From: Paraburkholderia tagetis
GTDB taxonomy: Bacteria > Pseudomonadota > Gammaproteobacteria > Burkholderiales > Burkholderiaceae
Assembly (NCBI RefSeq): GCF_022213065.1
Contig: NZ_JAKLJA010000014.1
Span: forward strand, 1,339 to 65,338
DNA: 64,000 bases
Reading direction: 5' to 3'
In this document: piece after piece, positions 19,308 through 27,462 of the stretch
Numbering within the stretch: the first letter of the stretch is position 1
How the letters are laid out: every line of letters starts with the position of its first letter
Program-made: the position numbers and the translations under genes
Notes under the pieces: model-generated
The model's database searches: none
What the model was told of the DNA's origin: nothing
Seen by the model: the letters and a program-made list of their open reading frames with translations, nothing else

Positions 19308-20657
19308 ATGACAGTCGAAATAAAGGCAACGGACACGCTCGTTGTGGGCGCAGGGCAAGCTGGCATCGCCATGAGCGAACACCTGGGCAAGCTCGGCGTC
19401 CCGCATATCGTGCTCGAGCGCGATCGCATTGCCGAGCGCTGGCGAACCGGGCGATGGGACTCGCTCGTGGCCAATGGACCTGCCTGGCACGACCGTTTTC
19501 CTAACCTCGAATTCGCCGATTTCGATCCCGACGGCTTTCCGGGCAAGGAGCAGATCGCAGACTATTTTGTTGCCTACGCGAAGAAGTTCGACGCGCCGAT
19601 TCGCACCGGCGTCGAAGTGAAGAAGGTCGTGCGCAATGTCGGGCGGCCCGGCTTTACCGTCGAGACATCGGATGGAACGATCGAAGCGCAGCGCGTCGTT
19701 GTCGCGACCGGGCCGTTTCAGCGGCCCGTGATTCCGCCGATTGCGCCAGGCCCGGATCGAATCACGCAGATTCATTCCGCCGACTATCGCAATCCGCAGC
19801 AATTGCCCGAAGGCGGCGTGCTGGTGGTCGGCGCGGGGTCGTCGGGCGTGCAGATCGCCGATGAATTGCAGCGTTCGGGCCGGCGCGTTTATTTGTCGGT
19901 CGGCGCGCACGATCGTCCGCCGCGCGGGTATCGCGGACGCGACTTCTGCTGGTGGCTCGGCGTGCTCGGCGAATGGGACGCGGAAGTCATGAAGCCAGGC
20001 CGCGAGCACGTGACGATCGCGGTGAGCGGCGCGCGCGGCGGGCATACGGTCGACTTCAGGCGTCTCGCGTATCAGGGCATCACGCTCGTCGGCCTGACGA
20101 AATCGTTCAACGATACGACCGTCACGTTCGAAGCCGATCTCGCCGATAACATCCGTCGCGGCGATGAAAACTATCTGTCACTGCTAGATGCGGCCGATGC
20201 CTATGCACGCCGCAATGGCCTGGACCTTCCTGAGGAACCCGAAGCGCGCATCATCGGCTCCGATCCGGAATGCATGACGCATCCGCTTTCCGAACTCGAT
20301 CTGGTGAAGGCCGGCGTGACGTCGATTATCTGGGCCACGGGTTATGCCGTCGACTTCAACTGGCTGAAAGTCGATACGTTCGACGAGAAGGGCAAGCCGA
20401 AACACCAGCGCGGCGTCGCGAAGGAGCCAGGCATCTATTTCCTCGGCCTGCCGTGGCTTTCGCGCCGTGGCTCCGCGTTTATCTGGGGTGTGTGGCACGA
20501 CGCGAAACACATTGCCGATCACATCGTCACGCAGCGCAAATACCTCACCCATTACGATACGCCGCAACGGCACGTGGAAGACAAGCGCGTCGAAAGCGTC
20601 GAGAGCGCGCCTGACGAATCGCGCGTGGGCAAGGTCAGCGAGTTGGGCGTGAACTGA
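19308..20657 (+). CDS. NAD(P)/FAD-dependent flavoprotein monooxygenase (FMO/YczS-like)
   Basis: A 449-residue flavoprotein. The FAD-binding motif VVGAGQAGIAM is at the N-terminus, a second nucleotide-binding motif VVGAGSSGVQIADEL around residue 170 would bind NADPH, and the ATGYAVDFNW segment is the ATG motif of group B flavin monooxygenases. Such enzymes oxidise amines or other soft nucleophiles. ATG 19308 has GAAGGA upstream. It heads a + strand operon (monooxygenase, Rid protein, DUF1028 protein, ArgE-like deacylase) divergent from LysR2. In the pathway it may oxidise an amine to an imine or N-oxide that the Rid protein would handle next (inference). Confidence 0.9.
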   Translation: MTVEIKATDTLVVGAGQAGIAMSEHLGKLGVPHIVLERDRIAERWRTGRWDSLVANGPAWHDRFPNLEFADFDPDGFPGKEQIADYFVAYAKKFDAPIRTGVEVKKVVRNVGRPGFTVETSDGTIEAQRVVVATGPFQRPVIPPIAPGPDRITQIHSADYRNPQQLPEGGVLVVGAGSSGVQIADELQRSGRRVYLSVGAHDRPPRGYRGRDFCWWLGVLGEWDAEVMKPGREHVTIAVSGARGGHTVDFRRLAYQGITLVGLTKSFNDTTVTFEADLADNIRRGDENYLSLLDAADAYARRNGLDLPEEPEARIIGSDPECMTHPLSELDLVKAGVTSIIWATGYAVDFNWLKVDTFDEKGKPKHQRGVAKEPGIYFLGLPWLSRRGSAFIWGVWHDAKHIADHIVTQRKYLTHYDTPQRHVEDKRVESVESAPDESRVGKVSELGVN

Positions 20658-20688
20658 TTTCAAACCTATCCAGTATCAAGGTGCATCG

Positions 20689-21126
20689 ATGAGTCAACCT
20701 ACGCATACCCGTATCCGCATGTTCAACACCAAGGATACGTACCCCAATCAATCGCTCGACAACGATCTTTGCCAGGCCGTGCGTGCCGGCAATACCGTCT
20801 ATGTGCGCGGCCAGATCGGCACGGACTTCGACGGCAACCTCGTTGGTCTCGGCGATCCGCGCGCGCAGGCCGAGCAGGCAATGAAGAACGTGAAGCAGTT
20901 GCTCGAAGAGGCGGGCAGCGATCTCTCGCATGTCGTCAAGACGACGACCTATCTCACCGACGTGCGCTTTCGCGAGCCCGTGTATCGCGAAGTCGGCAAA
21001 TGGCTCAAGGGCGTGTTTCCCATTTCCACCGGTCTTACCGTCGTGGCGCTGGGGCAGCCGGAATGGCTGATGGAAATCGACGTGATCGCCGTCATTCCCG
21101 ATGGATGGGGGCAGCCGCAGGACTGA
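20689..21126 (+). CDS. Rid family protein (YjgF/YER057c/UK114), non-RidA subgroup
   Basis: A 145-residue Rid-domain protein: AVRAGNTVYVRGQIGTD, the AEQAMKNVKQLLEEAG helix and TTTYLTDVRFREPVYREV match the family. RidA hydrolyses reactive enamine/imine intermediates using a conserved Arg near the C-terminus (FPARSxV in the archetype). Here the aligned stretch reads FPISTGLTVVALGQPEW, so that Arg is absent, placing it in one of the Rid subgroups not shown to have imine deaminase activity. It sits 31 bp after the monooxygenase gene. A specialised role on an intermediate of this pathway is likely. Confidence 0.9.
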   Translation: MSQPTHTRIRMFNTKDTYPNQSLDNDLCQAVRAGNTVYVRGQIGTDFDGNLVGLGDPRAQAEQAMKNVKQLLEEAGSDLSHVVKTTTYLTDVRFREPVYREVGKWLKGVFPISTGLTVVALGQPEWLMEIDVIAVIPDGWGQPQD

Positions 21127-21157
21127 AAGACGTTAAAGGGGTGTTAAAGGAGGGGAC

Positions 21158-21835
21158 ATGACTTTTTCTATCGTCGGGCGTTGTGAGCGGACCGGGCAGC
21201 TTGGTATCGCGATCAGTTCATCGAGCATCGCGGTGGGCGCGCGGTGTCCGTGGGTACGCGCGGGCGTCGGCGTGGTCGCGACGCAGAACGTCACGCTGCC
21301 CGCACTCGGTCCGCGGGTCCTCGACCATATGGAGAGCGCGAAGCTCGATCCAGCCGCAGCGCTGGATCGCGCGTTGAGCGAGAGCGAATGGAACGAGTAC
21401 CGACAGGTGACGGTGGTCGATGCACAAGGGCGCACCGCGTTTTTCAGCGGCAAGCAAGCGCTCGGCACGTATCACGCGGTCGCGGGCAAGCAATGCGTCG
21501 CGGCGGGCAATATGCTCTCGGGTGTTTACGTGATCGAGGCGATGATTCCCGCATTCGAGAGCGCGTCGGGTCATCTTGCGGACCGACTGCTTGCGGCGAT
21601 GCATGCGGCGATCTCGGCGGGCGGCGAAGCGGGGCCCGTGCATTCGGCCGCGCTGAAAATCGCCGGGGAACAGAGCTGGCCGCTCGTCGATCTGCGCGTC
21701 GATTGGGCCGACGATGATCCCATCGGCAAGCTCGATGGTCTCTGGCAGGCGTACCAGCCGCAGATGCAGGACTACGTGACTCGTGCATTGAACCCAACCG
21801 CCGCGCCAAGCTACGGAGTCCCTGGCGATGAGTGA
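21158..21835 (+). CDS. DUF1028 domain-containing protein (Ntn-hydrolase-like)
   Basis: A 225-residue member of the DUF1028 family, recognised by the start TFSIVGRCERTGQLGIAIS, the SSIAVGARCPWVRAGVGVV block and VATQNVT. The family has an Ntn-hydrolase-like fold but, to my knowledge, no firmly assigned reaction; it often neighbours Rid proteins and M20 peptidases in amino-acid catabolic loci. The start is well supported (AAGGAGG a few bases upstream of ATG 21158). Its last 8 bp overlap the ArgE-like gene. An amide- or peptide-hydrolysing role would fit the context but is an inference. Confidence 0.88.
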   Translation: MTFSIVGRCERTGQLGIAISSSSIAVGARCPWVRAGVGVVATQNVTLPALGPRVLDHMESAKLDPAAALDRALSESEWNEYRQVTVVDAQGRTAFFSGKQALGTYHAVAGKQCVAAGNMLSGVYVIEAMIPAFESASGHLADRLLAAMHAAISAGGEAGPVHSAALKIAGEQSWPLVDLRVDWADDDPIGKLDGLWQAYQPQMQDYVTRALNPTAAPSYGVPGDE

Positions 21836-22991
21836 AATGACGAGCCGCGATCTGCTTGAGCAGTTGATCGGCTTTGCGACGGTCAGCCGCGATTCGAATC
21901 TGAAGCTGATCGAGTTCGTTCGCGATTACCTTGCACAACTACACATCGAGTGCGAGCTGTTCTACAACGCGGAGCGCACGAAGGCGAACTTGTTCGCGAC
22001 CATCGGGCCGAGTGACCGAGGCGGCATCGTGCTGTCGGGGCATACCGATGTCGTGCCGGTCGACGGTCAAGCGTGGAGTGTCGATCCGTTCAGCCTGAGC
22101 GAGCAAGACGGGCGGCTCTACGGACGTGGGACGGCTGATATGAAAGGCTATCTCGCGTCGGCTTTAGCCGCGGTGCCGTTGTTCCTCGAAAGTGAATTGA
22201 AGATTCCGGTGCATCTCGCGTTCTCATACGATGAGGAAGTCGGATGCCTGGGCGTGAGGCCGATGCTCGCGGAGCTAGAAAAGCGGCCGCACAAGCCGTT
22301 GTTGTGTTTGATCGGCGAGCCTACCGAACTGAAGCCTGTGCTCGGCCACAAAGGCAAGCTCGCGATGCGCTGCCAGGTGAAGGGCGCGGCTTGCCATTCC
22401 GCGTATGCGCCATACGGCGTCAACGCCATTCAGCACGCGGCGCGTCTGATCAATCGCCTGGAAGAGATCGGCGCGCGCCTGGCGCGGCCCGAGCATCATG
22501 ACGAGCGGTTCGACCCACCGTATTCGACCGTACAGACAGGCGTCATCAAAGGTGGTCGCGCACTCAACATCGTACCGGCGGAGTGCGAATTCGATTTTGA
22601 AGTGCGCGCGCTTCCGGGCTTCGATGCGAACGCGGTTGCCGACGACTTGCAGACGTATGCGCAAACGGAACTGCTACCGAAGATGCGTGCCGTGAAATCC
22701 GATACCGAGATCCGTTTTGAACTGCTGTCCGCCTATCCGGGGCTCGCGACACCGCCCGATAGCGAAGCCGCGCGCATTCTGTCGATGCTCAGCGGCTCTC
22801 AGGCGTTTGGTACGGTCGCGTACGGATCCGAGGGCGGGCTGTTCAACTACGCGGGTATTCCCTCCGTCGTGTGCGGCCCGGGCAGCATGGATCAAGGCCA
22901 CAAACCCGACGAATATGTGACGGTCGAACAACTTCACGGCTGCGATTCGATGATGGAGCGCGTCGCACGGTACGCCGTTGGCGCCGGTTGA
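21828..22991 (+). CDS. ArgE/DapE-type M20 metallo-deacylase (acetylornithine deacetylase-like)
   Basis: A 387-residue di-zinc hydrolase of the M20 family, closest to acetylornithine deacetylase. Metal and catalytic residues are visible: SGHTDVVPVDG, GRGTADMKGYL, SYDEEVGCLG with the Glu-Glu pair, and the late His of MDQGHKPDEYV. It would remove an acyl group from an amino-acid-like compound in the cytoplasm. Because it ends a catabolic operon with a Rid protein, DUF1028 and oxygenases, a degradative N-acyl substrate is more likely than arginine synthesis, although ArgE activity cannot be excluded. The frame overlaps the preceding gene by 8 bp. Confidence 0.9.
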   Translation: MSEMTSRDLLEQLIGFATVSRDSNLKLIEFVRDYLAQLHIECELFYNAERTKANLFATIGPSDRGGIVLSGHTDVVPVDGQAWSVDPFSLSEQDGRLYGRGTADMKGYLASALAAVPLFLESELKIPVHLAFSYDEEVGCLGVRPMLAELEKRPHKPLLCLIGEPTELKPVLGHKGKLAMRCQVKGAACHSAYAPYGVNAIQHAARLINRLEEIGARLARPEHHDERFDPPYSTVQTGVIKGGRALNIVPAECEFDFEVRALPGFDANAVADDLQTYAQTELLPKMRAVKSDTEIRFELLSAYPGLATPPDSEAARILSMLSGSQAFGTVAYGSEGGLFNYAGIPSVVCGPGSMDQGHKPDEYVTVEQLHGCDSMMERVARYAVGAG

Positions 22992-23714
22992 GTCATCGCG
23001 GCAGGCACATAATGCATCGCCCGGCGTGTTGCTCACGCTCCGCGCGTGAACGAAGCACGCTTCAGCAGGAGTGGCTGCTGTCCGACGCGAAAGCTTGAAA
23101 ATGTTGCATGGACATCGGAGTGGCTACCGGTGTTAACCCTCTCGCTCCTGCCTTTCGACAACGAACCGGACTGCGTCACCGAGTCTTGTCCAACCATCGA
23201 TCGCCACATCGGTGGTTGCTTCGCGCCGCGCGCAAACGATTCCGGCCATCGCCCAGTGAATCGTCCCGTCAGGTTTTCTGCCGTCGATCAACAGGTCTAA
23301 AAACGCCGAAGTCTACCGATCTGCCGATCCCTGCGCTTTTACGCGCGCTCGGCCTCGGTCAAATGTTGCCGCCCGCACATTCCGCCATGCCGTCATTCGA
23401 ACGGCCGATCCCATCCGTAACGCGCTGGACGCCCAATTGCGACGTTTCTGCCAAGGCGATCGTTGGCTTGGCAACCTGTCCGCTATCGGCACGATTGACT
23501 TCCTGAGACCGGTCTGCCCAGCGGTCGTCCGTCGGGTTCTTTATTTCAGACTTCCTCCCGCTTTCAATCGCTCAGTGAGGTAGCGAACGGTTCCTTCTTC
23601 GTGTCCCGGATACCTTGGCGACACAAGGGGGGCGGCAAGCGCTGAGCAATCGGCGGTGCTGCTCGAGGTAGCGTCGAAAGTTGACGTCGACAATTTATTA
23701 ATTAGGAATTCAAA
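22992..23714. other. Intergenic stretch without recognisable gene (723 bp)
   Basis: No reading frame here shows family motifs, and no ribosome site supports the short ones present. Codon bias is weaker than in the flanks. The last 40 bp before the Gly-rich gene are AT-rich (TTATTAATTAGGAATTC) and should carry its leader and AGGA ribosome site. The rest may be decayed coding DNA, but I see no parent gene. Confidence 0.5.
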
Positions 23715-25193
23715 ATGAAAAGGAAGAGCCGGGGAGGTAGGGAGCGGGCGTCATTGAAAATTCTGGCGATGCTGGCGGTTAGTCTGCAAGCGGGAACGGG
23801 GATGGCGAGCCCGTCCACTGCGGAGAACGCGCCGGATGTCCTCGCAGATAGCGTAGGTCCGTCATTCCGACAAGGCGGCATCGATTGGCCTATAGGCGCA
23901 ACTGATGCTCTCGCTGCGACCGGCCCGCAGATGCCAGGAGGCGCACGCGCCACGGGGGCAGGCGTCGGTTCGGCAGCCAGCCCGGGATCGGGTGCGAGCG
24001 ATGGCGACGGGTCCGGTGGGGCCGGCATGGCTGGCGTTGCGACGGACGGCGGCACGGGCGCCAGCACCGGAAATCCGGGTATTGCCGGTGGGACGGGGAT
24101 CGCTGGCAGTGTCGGAGCCAACGTGGGGGCCGCGACCGCAGGAGCTGCAAACGGTGGCGCAGGTGACGCTGGAACGACGGGTACTGGGGTGGGAGGTACC
24201 ACTGTGGGCAGTTCAAGTAGCGGGGGCGCGGGTGCAGGAAGCACAGGCGGCACTGGTACTGGAAGCACGGGAAGTCAAGCTAGCGGCGGCCAGCAGGGTG
24301 CCGGTGGTCAGGGCGCGGGAGCACAGACTGGCAGCGGCCAGGGTAGCGGTGCGCAAGGTACTGGCAGTCAAGGTAGCGGTGGTCAGGGCAGCGGAGGCCA
24401 GGGCGGCGGAGGCCAGGGCGGCGGTGGTCAGGGCGGCGGCGGTCACGGTAACGGAGGCCAGGGCAACGGAGGCCAAGGCAGCGGAGGCCAAGGCAGCGGA
24501 GGCCAAGGCAGCGGCGGTCACGGTAACGGCGGCCAGGGCAGCGGAGGCCAAGGCAGCGGCGGCCAGGGCAACGGAGGCCAGGGCAACGGAGGCCAGGGCA
24601 GCGGCGGTCACGGTAACGGCGGCCAGGGCAACGGAGGCCAAGGTAACGGAGGCCAAGGTAACGGTGGCCAAGGCAGCGGCGGTCACGGTAACGGCGGCCA
24701 GGGCGGTGGAGGCCAAGGCAGCGGAGGCCAGGGCAGCGGCGGCCAGGGCGGCGGAGGCCAAGGCAGCGGAGGCCAGGGCAGCGGCGGTCACGGTAACGGC
24801 GGCCAGGGCAACGGAGGCCAGGGCAACGGAGGCCAGGGCAGCGGAGGCCAGGGCAGCGGAGGCCAAGGCAGCGGCGGCCAGGGCAACGGCGGTCACGGTA
24901 ACGGCGGCCAGGGCAGCGGAGGCCAAGGCAACGGCGGTCACGGTAACGGCGGCCAGGGCAGCGGAGGCCAAGGCAGCGGCGGTCACGGTAACGGCGGCCA
25001 GGGCAGCGGAGGCCAAGGCAGCGGCGGCCAGGGCAACGGAGGCCAGGGCAGCGGAGGCCAAGGCAACGGAGGCCAAGGCAACGGAGGCCAGGGTAACGGT
25101 GGTCAGGGTAACGGTGGTCAGGGTAACGGTGGTCAGGGTAACGGTGGGCAAGGCAACGGTGGGCAAGGTAGCGGCGGCCACGGTTCGCACTAG
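23715..25193 (+). CDS. Exported glycine-rich repeat protein (GG[Q/H]G[S/N/G] pentapeptide repeats)
   Basis: A 492-residue protein of unknown function. Residues 1-32 look like a signal peptide with an Arg/Lys-rich start (MKRKSRGGRERASLKILAML) and a small-residue cleavage region before SPSTAEN. Residues 33-220 form a Gly/Ala/Thr/Ser-rich region; from about residue 221 to the end there are about 54 pentapeptides of the form GGQGS, GGQGN, GGQGG or GGHGN. His occurs in the array only as GGHGN, apart from the terminal GGHGSH. There are no Cys residues or long hydrophobic segments after the signal. AGGA lies seven bases before ATG 23715. It could be a surface, matrix or glycan-binding structural protein; it resembles low-complexity PGRS-like or silk-like proteins only in composition. 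Confidence 0.75.
   Translation: MKRKSRGGRERASLKILAMLAVSLQAGTGMASPSTAENAPDVLADSVGPSFRQGGIDWPIGATDALAATGPQMPGGARATGAGVGSAASPGSGASDGDGSGGAGMAGVATDGGTGASTGNPGIAGGTGIAGSVGANVGAATAGAANGGAGDAGTTGTGVGGTTVGSSSSGGAGAGSTGGTGTGSTGSQASGGQQGAGGQGAGAQTGSGQGSGAQGTGSQGSGGQGSGGQGGGGQGGGGQGGGGHGNGGQGNGGQGSGGQGSGGQGSGGHGNGGQGSGGQGSGGQGNGGQGNGGQGSGGHGNGGQGNGGQGNGGQGNGGQGSGGHGNGGQGGGGQGSGGQGSGGQGGGGQGSGGQGSGGHGNGGQGNGGQGNGGQGSGGQGSGGQGSGGQGNGGHGNGGQGSGGQGNGGHGNGGQGSGGQGSGGHGNGGQGSGGQGSGGQGNGGQGSGGQGNGGQGNGGQGNGGQGNGGQGNGGQGNGGQGNGGQGSGGHGSH
24376..25187. repeat. 15-bp minisatellite array (about 54 units) coding for the pentapeptides
   Basis: Imperfect tandem units such as GGCCAGGGCAGCGGA, GGCCAAGGCAACGGA and GGTCACGGTAACGGC. 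The period is 15 bp throughout, so gains and losses keep the frame. GGTCACGGTAACGGC units recur every 3 to 7 units, giving a higher-order pattern, and the last units (GGTCAGGGTAACGGT) are the most alike, suggesting recent expansion at the 3' end. Confidence 0.93.
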
Positions 25194-25236
25194 TAAATCA
25201 ATCGACTGCTGATGCCTGGAAAGCCCTTGCAGTGAA

Positions 25237-25255
25237 CAGCCGCACCTCGCGGCTG
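25237..25255 (+). terminator. Hairpin after the Gly-rich gene
   Basis: CAGCCGC at 25237-25243 pairs with GCGGCTG at 25249-25255 around a 5-nt loop, 44 bp after the stop codon. No clear T-run follows (CTTCCTCC), so this is a weak or Rho-assisted terminator at best. Confidence 0.4.
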
Positions 25256-25264
25256 CTTCCTCCA

Positions 25265-25299
25265 GAAATCCTCCCCCCCTTCATGGGGCGGAGGATTTC
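25265..25299 (+). other. Strong long hairpin resembling the right end of an IS200/IS605-family element
   Basis: GAAATCCTCC at 25265-25274 pairs perfectly with GGAGGATTTC at 25290-25299, and the interior CCCC/GGGG extends the stem around a TTCAT loop. The form (ATCCTCC, C-run, CCTTCA-type loop, GGAGGAT, then TTCAA) resembles the 3' end hairpins of IS200/IS605-family (TnpB-type) elements, where a TCAA-like cleavage site follows. No tnpA or tnpB gene is seen around it, so it would be a solitary relic or an unrelated structured RNA. Confidence 0.4.
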
Positions 25300-26049
25300 A
25301 ACCGGCACAAGCGCATTCTCTCCTCGTGAAAACGAGGCTGACGGAACGGCGGAAAATTCAGACAGTCACCGGTACGCGCGACGCATATCGCGCCATAAAA
25401 CGCGACTCCCACTAGTCCTCGAAGTCGGTGCCACGTGGCCTGTGCAGCATGACCTTGTTCGCCACCGTGCGTGCCCAGCTCGATCTGGTTCAGGTTGAGG
25501 CAGTGGACCTGACGCAACGGGCCGATCCTGGCCGAATCTTGCTTACTGATTGCCGGGCCACGAGGAACATCATGAAATCCACGTTCGATACGACGTTCTA
25601 TGCGTTTGCGCACGGACCCACTACGCGCGGACGTGGAAACATTGCACATCCACGCGCAATGCGGAATTGATCACAATTTTGGGTCACTCGATGATGTACA
25701 GCGACGCGAAGAAAGCGGCAGCAGAAGCAAAGCGACGCAATGCAACCCTCATCATGGTGCGCTCATGATGAGTGCATTCACTTTCTGGCTGTCGAGTGTG
25801 ATGGCAGGTGCTGGACTAGGCACGTCCAGTCTGTTCGGCGATCTGTTCGTCTGGTCGTCCGTTCTGCTGCTGCTTGTGTCGATCGCACTCGATAACGAAT
25901 AGCTCGCGACCTCCAACCTGGTTATCGTCAGCCACAACGAGCAGCTATTTGGCGATCTCGTCGCGCTCAATGCGTCCCCACGACGCGTCCCACAACGCAC
26001 CCGAACACCTGACCGATGATGACGCCCACGAGCGCATCGAGCGTGAAGG
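25300..26049. other. Intergenic stretch without a convincing gene; a small membrane ORF at 25768-25902 is possible
   Basis: A further hairpin with a GAAA tetraloop lies at 25322-25337 (CCTCGT/ACGAGG). The only candidate gene is a 44-codon ORF on + at 25768-25902, with a hydrophobic C-terminal half (LFVWSSVLLLLVSIAL), no good ribosome site and no recognised family. On the minus strand near 25970-26060 a short open stretch reads like the end of a glycine-patterned membrane protein (GVIIGQVFGCVVGRVVG) without a start. Both may be remnants. Confidence 0.35.
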
Positions 26050-27270
26050 CTAGCGTGCCGAAAGGAATCCGTTATCCCGGCAGTGAACGACCATAGTGGC
26101 TGTTCTCGACGACCTGGCTGCACGACGCACGGCGATGATCAGCAGCGCGATCAGGACAAACGGGGCAATTTGAACATGCAGCACGATCGCCACCGGATCC
26201 ATCGCCAACGGTAATAACCACGCCGCCACGAGCACTTCCCTTTCACCGCGTAGCCAGCCGCTACGCAGGCCGGCCAGCGCTAGCCACCCGATTGGAAACG
26301 CTAGCCATGCGAGGTCATAGTCATACATGTAGGGACTGCAAAGGAATGTCGCTGCGAACAGAGTGGCGCCGCGCAGTTCCCAGTCTGCGCAACGGCGCCA
26401 GACGTACCACACGGCAATTACGGCGCCCGCAGCGACCAGGCCATGCACGGCATACGCGCCGATAACAGGCGTGCCGAGTAGCCGCAGGAACGCGAAGACG
26501 TTCGGCATCTTGGCCCAGGGGAGCACGCCGCTTTCGAGAAATTGCCGCGCATCGCCCAGTCCGGCAATACATCCTCTAATCGTGGCGGTCCCTAGCACTG
26601 CGGTACCGAGACCGAAAAAGCACAGGGCAGTCAAGGCGGCGGAGATCAACGTACGCCACGCGCCGATCGCGAGTAATGCGACCGGAAATAACACGGCAAG
26701 TTGGGGCTTCAGAGTGAGCAGCCCGATGAACACGCCGGCCAGGATGGGCCGCCGCCTGAGGCAAAGCATTGCGGTCCCGGCGAGCGCCGCCGTCAGGAAC
26801 GCGTTCTGACCATGAAAGACGTTCATCCATAAGCCGGGGAACGCCGCCAGACACCACTTCGCGGTAGTGTTGAAAACGATGCGACGCAGGGCCAGCAGAT
26901 AGCAGGCCAGCGTCGATAGCGTGAAGGTCAGATATGCCGCCAGGTAGGGCAATAGCGCCAGTGGCAGCACGACCAGATAGAAGCTGGGTGGATAGTACCA
27001 GGCGAAGATCGACTGCGAAGCAGGCACTGCGACCTGCACGGCCTTGAAAAACGACGAGAGGTTGTAGGCGTCCTCAGCATGCCCGGCAAGTGCGATATGA
27101 GAGGCAGCCCAGAACGCAATGAAGTCGCCGCCGAGGGGTTTGCCTTGCAGGTCCAGCAGATTCTTCGACAGGAGGACCCAGGCAATGGAGACGGCCACGA
27201 TCAAACCCAGCACGGTTCGCGGGTAGATTTTGAGGCGCTCCTGATTCAGCCAGTGTGTACTGCGGCCCAT
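26050..27270 (-). CDS. GT87 family (DUF2029) polytopic glycosyltransferase, paralogue 1
   Basis: Integral membrane protein of about 406 residues with some ten hydrophobic segments, of the GT-C family GT87 (PimE-like), which use polyprenyl-phosphate sugars outside the cytoplasmic membrane. Motifs shared by five paralogues in this window are visible: GGDFIAFWAAS (the Asp is the presumed catalytic base), YYPPSFYLVVLPLALLPY, FHGQN, LTLKPQL and SPYMYDYDLAW. ATG 27270 is chosen because GGGGGAG lies six bases upstream; the frame is open to 27345. It stands alone, upstream of the Gly-rich gene on the opposite strand. Donor and acceptor are unknown. Confidence 0.87.
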   Translation of the reverse strand: MGRSTHWLNQERLKIYPRTVLGLIVAVSIAWVLLSKNLLDLQGKPLGGDFIAFWAASHIALAGHAEDAYNLSSFFKAVQVAVPASQSIFAWYYPPSFYLVVLPLALLPYLAAYLTFTLSTLACYLLALRRIVFNTTAKWCLAAFPGLWMNVFHGQNAFLTAALAGTAMLCLRRRPILAGVFIGLLTLKPQLAVLFPVALLAIGAWRTLISAALTALCFFGLGTAVLGTATIRGCIAGLGDARQFLESGVLPWAKMPNVFAFLRLLGTPVIGAYAVHGLVAAGAVIAVWYVWRRCADWELRGATLFAATFLCSPYMYDYDLAWLAFPIGWLALAGLRSGWLRGEREVLVAAWLLPLAMDPVAIVLHVQIAPFVLIALLIIAVRRAARSSRTATMVVHCRDNGFLSAR

Positions 27271-27462
27271 GAACGGCTCCCCCGCAATTCCTGCTTGTGC
27301 ATTGATTCCGCCAACGGTGGAATCGTGACAGTTTGGGGGAGTCACAAGAGACTGTTTGTCGGCAAACGAACAAACATTCTTTCTTTTTGTTCTCGGATGG
27401 CCCGTTCGTATGCGAGCGAGTCCGGCCGGAACGGGCGAGGGTTTTGTGCGCGCCGCTGGTGC

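Noticed and set aside
23046..23506. Short overlapping ORFs in the gap before the Gly-rich gene
   Set aside because: No ribosome sites, no motifs, and mutually overlapping frames; probably non-coding.
24376..25187. CRISPR-like appearance of the repeat array
   Set aside because: There are no spacers; units of 15 bp run head to tail and stay in one coding frame, with no cas genes.
24213..25190. Antisense ORF through the Gly-rich array, Ala/Val/Thr repeats
   Set aside because: It exists only because the 15-bp unit lacks stops in that frame; no ribosome site or signal peptide.
25752..26123. Minus-strand ORF of 123 residues
   Set aside because: It overlaps the end of the GT87 gene in another frame, with no family motifs and unnatural composition.
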